A DNA stretch of 64,000 bases from Bacteroidaceae bacterium. GTDB taxonomy: Bacteria > Bacteroidota > Bacteroidia > Bacteroidales > Bacteroidaceae. Positions within the stretch are counted from its first letter, which is position 1; each line of letters begins with the position of its first letter. A model generated the notes under the pieces. The model had not been told where the DNA came from. It did not search any database and saw only the letters and a program-made list of their open reading frames with translations. Below, piece after piece: positions 1 through 8,371 of the stretch. The stretch spans positions 1-64,000 of the forward strand of contig JAKSIU010000008.1 in the NCBI GenBank assembly GCA_024398615.1, written 5' to 3'. Made by a program: the position numbers and the translations under genes.

Positions 1-275
1 ACTTTTCTGTTTGATTTTTTCATAATCAATTAGATTTGATGTGTTTATGGTTAATAATCATGGCAAAACAGCGCTTCATCAGCTATTATCCATGGTATAC
101 GTTGGCAAACATACATAAAAATCCGTGTTATTACATGGTTGGGAAGAAAAAAATATTTTTCATAATGATTCCCGGTATTGCTGAACGGCAAAATCATTTG
201 GATACATGACACCATTGGAATACCAGAAAACAATGTTTTGCAATGTGCCTACAATTTTGAAACACATAGAAAAAG
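1..275. other. AT-rich intergenic region at the left edge
   Basis: No gene can be supported here. A plus-strand frame of 49 codons opens at 60 and stops at 209, and a 60-codon frame lies on the other strand. Neither shows a recognisable motif or a clear promoter, and in such AT-rich DNA both are probably chance. Confidence 0.4.
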
Positions 276-310
276 AAAAATCCTACAAGTGATTGACTTG
301 TAGGATTTTA
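276..310 (-). terminator. Rho-independent terminator of tRNA-His
   Basis: Arms at 278-290 and 296-308 pair over 13 bp around a 5-nt loop (gattg). Read on the minus strand the stem is followed by a T-rich tract. It lies just 3' of tRNA-His. Confidence 0.8.
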
Positions 311-318
311 ACTTGTTG

Positions 319-393
319 GGTGCCTGGTGGGACTCGAACCCACGACATTCAGAACCACAATCTGACGCTCTAACCAACTGAACTACAGGCACC
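319..393 (-). tRNA. tRNA-His (anticodon GTG)
   Basis: The minus strand folds as a complete tRNA. The acceptor stem GTGCCTG (392-386) pairs with CAGGCAC (326-320). The D arm is GTTC/GAGC, the anticodon stem CAGAT/TTCTG-type holds a GTG anticodon, and the T arm contains GTTCGAGTC. An extra 5' G at 393 pairs with C73, the identity feature of tRNA-His. The CCA tail is not fully encoded (C, A, A follow position 73), so it must be added after transcription. A -7 promoter element lies upstream and a terminator directly downstream, so it is probably a single-gene transcript. Confidence 0.95.
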
Positions 394-424
394 GTGTATT
401 GTGCGCTTTTCGTTAAAAGCGGTG

Positions 425-432
425 CAAAGATA
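425..432 (-). promoter_or_regulatory. -7 promoter element (TATCTTTG) for tRNA-His
   Basis: Matches the Bacteroidetes -7 consensus TAnnTTTG on the minus strand, 31 nt before the mature tRNA 5' end. No clear -33 TTTG is visible. Confidence 0.55.
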
Positions 433-472
433 GTGCTTGCGCTTGAAAACTGCAAGCTATTGGCGGTGTTTT

Positions 473-1483
473 TTATTCTGACCGCAAACTTTTGACTTTG
501 GGGACCGATGTCTTGTCCTGGATTACTCTGTAATCCGGGCGCTCTGTGCGGTAACCGTGAAGGGTGTAACCAGCCAGTTTCAGGGTATTTTCCGTTGGGG
601 TTAGAAACAGTGTGATTCCGAGACCTCGGTCCGTGTTTGGGGCGGTCATGCCTGATATGCAGTTGCCCAGAGACCATACGGTCAGATGCTCCAGACCGCC
701 ATCGGCATTTCTGTATTCGCTTACCGGCTGGATTACGTGCGGATGTCCGCCTATGATGTGGTCAACTCCGTTGTCATATAGCCATTTTTCCAGCGCTTTC
801 TGGCTGTTGTCGGGCTGCAGCCTGTATTCGGTGCCCCAGTGCATGCAGGCCAGAATCATATCGGCACCTCTGGTATGGGCTACCAGTATGTCGTGCCTGA
901 TGCGTGCCGTGTCAATCAGGTTGACAATATTCGGCTGGCGAACCGGAATTCCATTGGTGTCGTAAGTGTAGCAAAGAATGGCAATGCGTCTTTTCTGCCA
1001 CTCGATGATGAACGGGTACTGCATGGCACGTTCCACCTTGTCAGTGTAGGTGCCAATGTGCTTGAGTCTGAGTGAATCCAGAATGTGTATGGTTCTTTCA
1101 AGACCGCGGGCTCCCCGGTCCAGACAATGGTTGTTGGCGGTAAGGCAGATGTCGAATCCGGCATCACGAAGTGCTGTAGCAAGAGCGACAGGTGACGAGA
1201 ATGACGGGTAACCGGTATAAGCGCGGTAATCCAGCGTCGTCTCCAGATTGCAGACTGCGAATTGGGCCCGCTTGATTTCCGGCAGCATTTCCTGGAAATA
1301 CCTGGAATAGTCGTAGGTCCGGTCCTGGCTGTTGTAGGCATGGTCAAGCTGGGACTGGTGTTGCATGACATCGCCTGTAAAGTAGATGGCAAGTGTGTCC
1401 GGTCCGGTCTTCTGGGCATTGGTCCAGGAAGTAAGAAACAGCACGGACAAAGTCATGAACAATGCCCGTGCTGATAAACTCAT
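473..1483 (-). CDS. CapA-family (PGA_cap) metallophosphatase-like protein, exported
   Basis: 336 residues with an N-terminal signal peptide (hydrophobic residues 6-19, likely cleavage near NAQ 22-24). The family signature is complete: GDVM at 37-40, NLE at 79-81, NNHCLD at 117-122, then HWGTEY and GGHPHV in the C-terminal half. These are the metal-binding motifs of the calcineurin-like CapA/PgsA family. Known members take part in poly-gamma-glutamate synthesis or export, but many Bacteroidales homologues have no assigned substrate and no pgsBC partners are seen here. It lies 22 nt after folD on the same strand, so it is probably the last gene of an ffh-folD-capA transcript. The fold is certain; the substrate is unknown. 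Confidence 0.85.
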   Translation of the reverse strand: MSLSARALFMTLSVLFLTSWTNAQKTGPDTLAIYFTGDVMQHQSQLDHAYNSQDRTYDYSRYFQEMLPEIKRAQFAVCNLETTLDYRAYTGYPSFSSPVALATALRDAGFDICLTANNHCLDRGARGLERTIHILDSLRLKHIGTYTDKVERAMQYPFIIEWQKRRIAILCYTYDTNGIPVRQPNIVNLIDTARIRHDILVAHTRGADMILACMHWGTEYRLQPDNSQKALEKWLYDNGVDHIIGGHPHVIQPVSEYRNADGGLEHLTVWSLGNCISGMTAPNTDRGLGITLFLTPTENTLKLAGYTLHGYRTERPDYRVIQDKTSVPKVKSLRSE

Positions 1484-1505
1484 ATTATAATAAGGAGTAA
1501 TCCGG

Positions 1506-2387
1506 TTACTTGTAGATTTGCTTCGTGCCTGCCAGAAGGGTGTTCTTCATCAGCGAGCAGATGGTCATGGGCCCTACGCCTCCGGGAACGGGAGTGATGA
1601 AGCTGCACTTTGGAGCCACGTTTTCAAAGTCAACGTCTCCGCACAGACGGAATCCGCTCTTTTTGCTTGCATCCGGAACGCGGGTGGTGCCTACGTCAAT
1701 GATTACTGCGCCTTCCTTGACCATGTCGGCCTTCAGGAAACCGGGCTGGCCCAGGGCGGCCACAATGATATCGGCTTCAAGACATTCCTTCCTGATGTCT
1801 TTGGTATGGCTGTGGCAGACGGTTACGGTGCAGTCGCCGGGGTTGGCTTTCTGCATGAGCAGGGTCGCCATGGGACGGCCTACGATGTTGCTGCGGCCCA
1901 GGACAACGGCCTTTTTGCCCGATGTCTCAATGCCGTACCGTGACAGCAGGTCCATGATGCCGTTCGGGGTCGCGGAAATGAAGCAGGGGAGTCCGATGCT
2001 CATGCGGCCCACATTGATGGGATGGAAACCGTCAACATCCTTGCGGTAGTCTATGGCTTCGATGACATGCTGCTCGTTGATGTGTCTGGGCAGAGGAAGC
2101 TGGACAATGAAACCGTCAATGTCCGGGTCCTGGTTGAGGCGTTCCACCTGAGCAAGGAGCTCGGCTTCGGTGACATCGGCTTCAAAACGGATAAGGGTTG
2201 ATTTGAATCCGCATTCGGCGCAGGCCTTGACCTTTGCGGCTACGTAAGTTTCGCTGCCTCCATCGTGGCCTACCAGAACGGCTGCCAGATGCGGCTGTTT
2301 TCCACCTGCGGCCATAATCTGGGCCACCTGTGCGGCTATCTCCTGCTTGATTTGAGCGGCAGTAGCCTTTCCATCAATGAGTTGCAT
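1506..2387 (-). CDS. folD: Bifunctional methylenetetrahydrofolate dehydrogenase/cyclohydrolase FolD
   Basis: 293 residues, the usual length for FolD. It interconverts 5,10-methylene-, methenyl- and 10-formyl-tetrahydrofolate in cytosolic one-carbon metabolism. The active-site segment [10 protein letters not shown] carries the catalytic Tyr and Lys near residues 49-53. The nucleotide-binding stretch [12 protein letters not shown] and the C-terminal signature PGGVGPMT are both present. The ATG start follows ffh by 24 nt on the same strand, which suggests co-transcription. No anomalies seen. Confidence 0.97.
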   Translation of the reverse strand: MQLIDGKATAAQIKQEIAAQVAQIMAAGGKQPHLAAVLVGHDGGSETYVAAKVKACAECGFKSTLIRFEADVTEAELLAQVERLNQDPDIDGFIVQLPLPRHINEQHVIEAIDYRKDVDGFHPINVGRMSIGLPCFISATPNGIMDLLSRYGIETSGKKAVVLGRSNIVGRPMATLLMQKANPGDCTVTVCHSHTKDIRKECLEADIIVAALGQPGFLKADMVKEGAVIIDVGTTRVPDASKKSGFRLCGDVDFENVAPKCSFITPVPGGVGPMTICSLMKNTLLAGTKQIYK

Positions 2388-2411
2388 GTATGCTGTATTT
2401 TATTCGGTTTG

Positions 2412-3752
2412 TTATCTGAAACGTCCCGGCATCTTGGGCATTCCCGGCATCTTGCCTCCTGCAACGGTCTTCATGACCTTGCGGGTCTGGTCGAACTGCT
2501 TGAGCATGCGGGCCACTTCCTGCAGCGGCAGTCCTGCGCCCTTGGCTATGCGGTTCTTGCGCGATCCGTTCTTTTCGTTGAGCAGCAGGTCAGGATTGGC
2601 GCGCTCATCGGGTGTCATGGAACCTATCATGGCCTCAATGCCCTTGAATGCGTTATCATCTATGTCAATGTCCTTAAGGGCTTTTCCCACTCCAGGAATC
2701 ATTCCGACCAGATCCTTGATGTTGCCCATCTTCTTTATCTGGGCTATCTGGTCACGGAAGTCATTGAAATCGAACTTGCCCTTGCCCATCTTCTTCTGCA
2801 GGCGCTTGGCTTCCTTCTCGTCGAACTGTTCCTGGGCGCGCTCAACAAGTGAGACTATGTCACCCATACCCAGAATGCGGTCGGCCATGCGTTCGGGGTA
2901 GAACACGTCAAAGGCGTCCATCTTTTCGCCGGTACCGACAAACTTGATGGGCTTGTTGACCACGCTGCGTATGCTCAGGGCTGCACCACCACGGGTGTCG
3001 CCGTCAAGTTTAGTCAGAATTACTCCGGTGAAATCCAGCCGGTCGTTGAATTCCTTGGCTGTGTTGACGGCATCCTGACCGGTCATTGCATCAACTACGA
3101 ACAGGATTTCGTTCGGTGTGAGAGCTTCCTTCAGGGCTGTGATTTCCTGCATCATTGCCTCATCGACAGCCAGACGGCCGGCTGTATCGACAATGACCAC
3201 GTCATATCCTTTTGCACGTGCCTCCCTGACGGCGTTCTGGGCAATCTCCACGGGCTTGCTGTTGCCCGGTTCACTGTATACTGTAACGCCGATCTGCTGG
3301 CCCAATACGTTCAGCTGGTCTATGGCAGCGGGACGATAGACGTCACAGGCTACCAGTAACGGCTTCTTGAAGCGCTTGGTCTTCAATAGGTTAGCCAGCT
3401 TGGAACTGAATGTGGTCTTACCGGAACCCTGAAGACCGGCCATGAGAATCACTGCCGGATGTCCCTTAATGTCGATGTCCTGTGCCTGTCCGCCCATGAG
3501 AAGAGCCAGTTCGTCATGGACCACTTTGACCATTACCTGACCCGGACGCAGTGACGTGAGAACGTTCATGCCAAGGGCCTTTTCCTTGACGGTGTCGGTG
3601 AACTGCTTGGCCACCTTATAGTTGACATCGGCATCGAGCAGGGCCTTGCGTACGTCCTTGAGGGTTTCGGCAACGTTGACTTCGGTGATTTTGCCTTCAC
3701 CTTTCAGAATCTTGAACGACCGTTCAAGTCTTTCAGACAGATTTTCGAACAT
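2412..3752 (-). CDS. ffh: Signal recognition particle protein Ffh
   Basis: 446 residues in the order N, G, M domains. It binds 4.5S RNA and hydrophobic signal sequences and targets ribosomes to FtsY and the Sec translocon. Visible motifs are the P-loop GLQGSGKTTFSSKLA near 108, DTAGRL, TKLDGDTRGGA and a methionine-rich M domain ending in MPGMPKMPGRFR. It is the first gene of the run ffh-folD-capA. Upstream on the minus strand, TATCTTCG at 3783-3790 resembles the -7 consensus with one mismatch, so the promoter call is weak. Confidence 0.98.
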   Translation of the reverse strand: MFENLSERLERSFKILKGEGKITEVNVAETLKDVRKALLDADVNYKVAKQFTDTVKEKALGMNVLTSLRPGQVMVKVVHDELALLMGGQAQDIDIKGHPAVILMAGLQGSGKTTFSSKLANLLKTKRFKKPLLVACDVYRPAAIDQLNVLGQQIGVTVYSEPGNSKPVEIAQNAVREARAKGYDVVIVDTAGRLAVDEAMMQEITALKEALTPNEILFVVDAMTGQDAVNTAKEFNDRLDFTGVILTKLDGDTRGGAALSIRSVVNKPIKFVGTGEKMDAFDVFYPERMADRILGMGDIVSLVERAQEQFDEKEAKRLQKKMGKGKFDFNDFRDQIAQIKKMGNIKDLVGMIPGVGKALKDIDIDDNAFKGIEAMIGSMTPDERANPDLLLNEKNGSRKNRIAKGAGLPLQEVARMLKQFDQTRKVMKTVAGGKMPGMPKMPGRFR

Positions 3753-3815
3753 TTGGACTGTAGGTTTTGTTTCGTGGCGCGAAGATAATCATTTTTTCAT
3801 TCAGGCCCATGGGAC

Positions 3816-5939
3816 TTAACGTCCCGAGTTCAGAATCATGCTCCTGATTACTCCGATAAGATGTCTTTCCTCATTGAGCTGTTCAAGGCCGATGTGCATG
3901 CGATAGCGCCAGTAGTTGTCGGGATTGGCGGGAACATTGATGCGTTCGGCGGCAGGATCCGGAGCCCGGAGCGAACCGTCAATGGCGAGCCAGTCCTGCA
4001 GGGGGAATATTGCAAGCATGGACATGCTGGCCAGATGAGCACCGATTATGTCCTCACACTGTCTGGGGCTGGCGCTGCGGTCCGTCATGCCGCAGTCTGC
4101 AGGCATTTCGTCAAGAATCCAGCTGCGCAGCACGCTCATGTCATGGGTCGATGTGGTGCAGACCGACATGTATGGGTACGATGCAGGGTTGGCAATGGCA
4201 ATGCCTTCCTGCTTGGGCATGCGCTGTATTTCAAGAGACATTATCCGCAGGTGTTCCATGACGGTAGGTACGCACTGGGGAATCATCCCCAGGTCCTCGC
4301 CGCAGACAATCATGTTGGTGGCGTTGATGAGTACCGGCAGTTTGTCCATTGCGGACTGTTCCCAGAAACTGTTGTTGCGGCAATAGTAGAAGTAATCGTG
4401 GATGCGGCGGAATGCCTCCTGGTCATATCTGTTCAATGACTTGAATACCGGGGTGTCAAACGCGTTGATGCGCGGATGCCAGGTTCCCGGGCGGTGGGTG
4501 TCTTCCAGAAAGAGGACGTTGGTCTCGGGTGTGCCTTCGGGCGCCACACTGAAGTCGCGCGGATTCTGGTAGAAGCCCATGCCGTCAATCTCGGCATCGC
4601 TCAGCGTCATGGCAGGGTTGAAACGTCCCATGAGACCGCTTTTGTATTTAAGGGGAATCTCCCAGATGCGGAAGAATCCCAGCAGGTGGTCAATGCGGTA
4701 GGCGTTGAAGTAGTCGGCCATCTTGCGGAAACGGCGTATGAACCACTGGTAGTCATCGGCTTTCATGGCATCCCAGTTGTAGGTGGGCATGCCCCAGCGC
4801 TGACCGTCAACGGCAAAGTCGTCGGGTGGGGCGCCTGCCTGGCAGTCCATGTTGAACAGCTGTGGGTATATCCAGGCATCGCTGCTGAAACGGTTGACTC
4901 CAATGGGGATGTCGCCCTTCAGAAGTATTCCCATGTCATTCATGTATTTTCTGACTTCCAGGAATTGGATGTGCAGGTGATACTGGATGAAATACTGTTT
5001 CAGGATATGTCTGTAGCGCTGGTTTCCCGGAACGCAGTACTTGTTGAGCAGAATGTTGGAGAAATGCCTCTCGTTTTCAGGCCACTGGTTGAAATCCGGG
5101 GTTCCGTAGAGATCCCTGAGATAGCAGTATATGGCGTATGGCTCAAGCCAGCCGCGGTTTGCGGCAAAGAACTGCTTGAACTGTTTCGTTGCAAAACAAT
5201 TGTTGGAGAATTCTTCAAAAAGGCGGTCAATATATTCTGTCTTGACCTGCATGACCTTTTCAAAATCGACTTCGGGAAGGCTGTTCAGTTCCTGGCGGGT
5301 CTTTTCCATGCGGTCCAGAAACTCCTTGTCGCTGAGTATGCCTACGTCCTGAAGTCTCAGATACATGGGATTCAGGGCAAATGACGAATTGGCGCTGTAT
5401 GGATAGGAGTCCCTCCAGGTTTTCGTCATTATGGTGTCGTTGACCGGAAGGGTCTGGATTATTGTCATGCCGCATTTCCTGGCCCAATCAGCCAACGGCT
5501 TGAGGTCTGCGAATTCTCCGATTCCGAAACTGAGGCTGCTGCGGAGCGAGAATACCGGAATGGCCGTTCCGGCGCCTTTCCAGAGCGGCCTGTGATTCAG
5601 ACGGACGTGAGGAATGGCTACTGTACGCTGGTCAATCTCATTGTCACCGGCGTTTTTCCATCGGTCTGAAAGGACAAGACGGCTGGCGCTTGTAAAAGGT
5701 ATGATATGGTGCGAGCCCGATTCCTGACGTTCTATCACGTCTCCGTTACGGACCATGTAGCTGTAATAGACGTCTTCGCCTTGAATTTCCTCATCGGGGA
5801 ATGTGTGTTCCGTGTGCCAGATACCGTGACCGTCATATTCCATTTCAAGACAGGCCATGTCGCCGTTCTGGTAATGCAGGCATAGAAAAAGTTCCTGTCC
5901 CCAATTGGTGAAGTATTCGATTTGGAAGTGGATGGTCAT
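3816..5939 (-). CDS. malQ: 4-alpha-glucanotransferase (GH77 amylomaltase) with N-terminal starch-binding-like domain
   Basis: 707 residues. Residues 1 to about 95 look like a CBM20-type starch-binding domain and the rest is GH77. The catalytic triad can be placed at the nucleophile D417 (YRID), the acid/base E548 (CGEDLG) and D600 (STHD). It transfers alpha-1,4-glucan segments between maltodextrins in the cytosol, in glycogen or starch use. Bacteroidetes MalQ proteins often carry two N-terminal CBM20 domains; only one is evident here, so this is a shorter form. A good -7 element lies 31 nt upstream. No starch-utilisation genes are adjacent. Confidence 0.93.
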   Translation of the reverse strand: MTIHFQIEYFTNWGQELFLCLHYQNGDMACLEMEYDGHGIWHTEHTFPDEEIQGEDVYYSYMVRNGDVIERQESGSHHIIPFTSASRLVLSDRWKNAGDNEIDQRTVAIPHVRLNHRPLWKGAGTAIPVFSLRSSLSFGIGEFADLKPLADWARKCGMTIIQTLPVNDTIMTKTWRDSYPYSANSSFALNPMYLRLQDVGILSDKEFLDRMEKTRQELNSLPEVDFEKVMQVKTEYIDRLFEEFSNNCFATKQFKQFFAANRGWLEPYAIYCYLRDLYGTPDFNQWPENERHFSNILLNKYCVPGNQRYRHILKQYFIQYHLHIQFLEVRKYMNDMGILLKGDIPIGVNRFSSDAWIYPQLFNMDCQAGAPPDDFAVDGQRWGMPTYNWDAMKADDYQWFIRRFRKMADYFNAYRIDHLLGFFRIWEIPLKYKSGLMGRFNPAMTLSDAEIDGMGFYQNPRDFSVAPEGTPETNVLFLEDTHRPGTWHPRINAFDTPVFKSLNRYDQEAFRRIHDYFYYCRNNSFWEQSAMDKLPVLINATNMIVCGEDLGMIPQCVPTVMEHLRIMSLEIQRMPKQEGIAIANPASYPYMSVCTTSTHDMSVLRSWILDEMPADCGMTDRSASPRQCEDIIGAHLASMSMLAIFPLQDWLAIDGSLRAPDPAAERINVPANPDNYWRYRMHIGLEQLNEERHLIGVIRSMILNSGR

Positions 5940-5970
5940 GATTCTGTGGATGTTTGTTCTTTGTTTCCTG

Positions 5971-5978
5971 CAAAGTTA
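5971..5978 (-). promoter_or_regulatory. -7 promoter element (TAACTTTG) for malQ
   Basis: Exact TAnnTTTG match on the minus strand, 31 nt before the malQ ATG. Confidence 0.55.
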
Positions 5979-6058
5979 CCGAAATCATGCTCATGAAAAG
6001 TTATCAACAGGTGCCAATTTTATCATGTTAACATGTATTTAGGATTGCAAAAGGAATG

Positions 6059-6066
6059 TAACTTTG
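6059..6066 (+). promoter_or_regulatory. -7 promoter element (TAACTTTG) for the uraA-type permease
   Basis: Exact TAnnTTTG match, 48 nt before the ATG at 6115. It is divergent from the malQ promoter about 80 bp away. Confidence 0.55.
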
Positions 6067-6114
6067 TAGGCGGACAAATTTAATATTTATAACCGCATAA
6101 CATAAATCATTGAC

Positions 6115-7494
6115 ATGGAAGAAGTTAAGACTGAAGGTATCTATGATGCCAGTACTCTGGGAAAAGGTAAAATGCTGGTGCTCGGTTTCCAGCACATGTT
6201 CGCAATGTTCGGAGCAACTGTTCTGGTTCCGCTAATCACAGGTCTGTCGGTGTCAGCCACTCTGCTGTTTGCCGGTATCGGTACTCTGATTTTCCATCTC
6301 TGCACCAAGCGTCTGGTTCCGGCATTCCTTGGTTCATCGTTCGCTTTCCTTGGCGGATATGCCGCAGTTAAGGAAATGGGCGTGGCTCTTGGCTATTCGG
6401 TACCTGTTTCACTGACTTATGCATGTGTCGGTGTCGCATGTGCCGGTCTCATGTATTTCATTCTGTCTGCACTGTTCTATTTCTATGGTGTCAGAAAGAC
6501 AATGCGCTTCTTCCCGCCGGTAGTGACCGGTCCTATCATCATATCCATTGGTCTTATCCTTTCTGCAAGTGCCATCAACAACTGCCAGGCCAACTGGTGG
6601 ATTGCAATTCTGGCAATTGCCATCATCGTTGTCTGCAACGTGTTCGGTAAGGGTATGATCAAGATCATTCCTATTCTTCTCGGCGTTTTAGGCTCATATA
6701 TCATAGCCGCCTGCTTCGGTCAGGTCGATTTCACTCCCATGAAGGAAGCCGCATGGTTCGGCCTTCCCTTCAAGATGGAGAACACCGCTTTTGCCGCATT
6801 CAGCAATCCGGACTGGTCATTCATGTGGTCCGCAATCATTGCCATCGTTCCAATCTCATTTGCTACAATGATTGAACATATCGGCGATATCTGCGCCATC
6901 ACTTCTACCTGCCAGCGCAATTTCCTTGAGAATCCCGGTCTGCACCGCACTCTTGTAGGTGACGGTCTGGCAACCATGCTCGCAGCCCTGTTCGGCGCTC
7001 CTGCCAATACCACATACGGTGAAAATACCGGTGTCCTGAATCTGACTAAGGTATTTGATCCCAAGGTTGTCCGCATTGCCGCAGTCCTGGCTATCATCTT
7101 CTCATTCTCACCCAAGTTCGCCCAGCTTATCTACTGCATGCCTACAGCTACCGTAGGTGGTGTGTCATTGGTACTTTACGGTATGATTTCGGCTGTCGGT
7201 GTCCGTAACCTGGTAGAGAACAAGGTCAACTTCCAGAATAACCGTAACGTGCTTGTCGCAGCTCTTATTCTGGTACTTGCCATCGGTATCCAGTATGGTC
7301 CTGGAAGTGTCAATATCGGCAAGGTATCACTGTCAGGTCTGGCAGTAGCCGCTATTGCAGGTATTGTGCTGAACGCCATTCTGCCTGGTAAGGACTTCAC
7401 CCTGAACACCGAATACACTTCCGGTAAGACAGCAGGTTCGAATACCGAGGGCTTCACCGAAGAGATGAAAAGCTACAAGCGCCATCAGGATTGA
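6115..7494 (+). CDS. Uracil/xanthine-type nucleobase permease (NCS2, UraA-like)
   Basis: 459 residues with about 12-14 hydrophobic segments throughout. The NCS2 family drives nucleobase import across the inner membrane with H+. Diagnostic motifs are MIEHIGDI in TM8, and the TM10 stretch NTTYGENTGVL that supplies the conserved substrate-binding Glu and Asn. Uracil is the likeliest substrate by resemblance to UraA, but xanthine or urate permeases share these motifs. A strong hairpin at 7505-7554 separates it from the next gene. With the DUF5020 protein and the second permease it forms a nucleobase-uptake cluster. Confidence 0.92.
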   Translation: MEEVKTEGIYDASTLGKGKMLVLGFQHMFAMFGATVLVPLITGLSVSATLLFAGIGTLIFHLCTKRLVPAFLGSSFAFLGGYAAVKEMGVALGYSVPVSLTYACVGVACAGLMYFILSALFYFYGVRKTMRFFPPVVTGPIIISIGLILSASAINNCQANWWIAILAIAIIVVCNVFGKGMIKIIPILLGVLGSYIIAACFGQVDFTPMKEAAWFGLPFKMENTAFAAFSNPDWSFMWSAIIAIVPISFATMIEHIGDICAITSTCQRNFLENPGLHRTLVGDGLATMLAALFGAPANTTYGENTGVLNLTKVFDPKVVRIAAVLAIIFSFSPKFAQLIYCMPTATVGGVSLVLYGMISAVGVRNLVENKVNFQNNRNVLVAALILVLAIGIQYGPGSVNIGKVSLSGLAVAAIAGIVLNAILPGKDFTLNTEYTSGKTAGSNTEGFTEEMKSYKRHQD

Positions 7495-7504
7495 TTACAG
7501 CATG

Positions 7505-7554
7505 TTTCCGGGCACTTTTGGAGAATGGTTCCAAAGGTGCCCCGAAATGTTTTT
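7505..7554 (+). terminator. Hairpin with T-tract between the permease and the DUF5020 gene
   Basis: Arms 7510-7522 and 7530-7542 pair over 13 bp (one G-T) around a 7-nt loop. Outer pairs extend to 7505/7547, followed by gttttta. It could end the permease transcript or act as a partial read-through site to the next two genes. Confidence 0.7.
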
Positions 7555-7602
7555 ATAGATTAATTATTCATTCACTATTTATTCATTAATCAAATTACAA
7601 TT

Positions 7603-8349
7603 ATGAAGAAAACTGTTGTTTTGGCAGGTCTCAGCCTGCTTGCTACAGGTGCTTTCGCACAGACAAACCTGCAGGTGTTCTACGATTTCGGTGAAAACCG
7701 CGAATTCATCACTTCAACCCTTGAAATGTTCAAGTCTGACAACTGGGGTAACACATTCTTCTTTGTTGACTATGACCACAATTGGAAGAACGCTGACGAC
7801 AAGGTCATGGCTCCTAACAGTACCTATATGGAAATAGCACGCTGCTTCAATTTCTGGGGTGAGAGCGCACTTGCACCAATGAGTCTCCAGGTTGAGTATA
7901 ACGGTGGTTTCGGCACATTCGGCAACGGACTGGGCGCATTCCCTGTAACCAATGCATGGCTGGCTGGTGTCGATTATTTCGTGCACAGCGCTGATTTCGC
8001 AAACACTTTGAACATCAAGTTCCTCTACAAGAAGTTCATCGGTGATGAGGACAGCACTCCTCTGCAGTTCACTGGCGTTTGGGGCTTCCAGGATCTTTTC
8101 GGTGTCAAGGGTCTGCGTTTCTCAGGCTTTGCTGATTTCTGGGGTCAGAAGCAGGCTTTTGCAGATGAAAAGAACGAAATCAAGACAACTGACTGGGTGT
8201 TCCTGTCAGAGCCTCAGCTGTGGTATGCAATAGGCCAGCACTTCGGTTGCGAGAACTTCAACATTGGCGGTGAGGTCGAGATTTCAAACAACTTCACTCA
8301 GGAAGGTTTCATGTGCAATCCTTGCCTCGGTGTAAAGTGGAATTTCTAA
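7603..8349 (+). CDS. DUF5020 outer-membrane channel-like protein (Tsx-related)
   Basis: 248 residues with a signal peptide ending near AFAQ (residue 19). The remainder is strands rich in aromatics (NTFFFVDYDHNW, LWYAIGQHFG) and ends in a terminal Phe (VKWNF), the typical outer-membrane beta-barrel C-terminus. DUF5020 proteins are related to the nucleoside-specific channel Tsx. Its place between two nucleobase permeases, 22 nt before the second, supports a role letting nucleobases or nucleosides across the outer membrane. The barrel is clear from the sequence; the substrate is inferred from context. Confidence 0.8.
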   Translation: MKKTVVLAGLSLLATGAFAQTNLQVFYDFGENREFITSTLEMFKSDNWGNTFFFVDYDHNWKNADDKVMAPNSTYMEIARCFNFWGESALAPMSLQVEYNGGFGTFGNGLGAFPVTNAWLAGVDYFVHSADFANTLNIKFLYKKFIGDEDSTPLQFTGVWGFQDLFGVKGLRFSGFADFWGQKQAFADEKNEIKTTDWVFLSEPQLWYAIGQHFGCENFNIGGEVEISNNFTQEGFMCNPCLGVKWNF

Positions 8350-8371
8350 TTCTAACTAAATAATAATTCTT

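Noticed and set aside
249..677. 142-codon minus-strand frame across the tRNA-His region
   Set aside because: It reads through the tRNA and the 3' end of the capA-like gene; no protein-like features.
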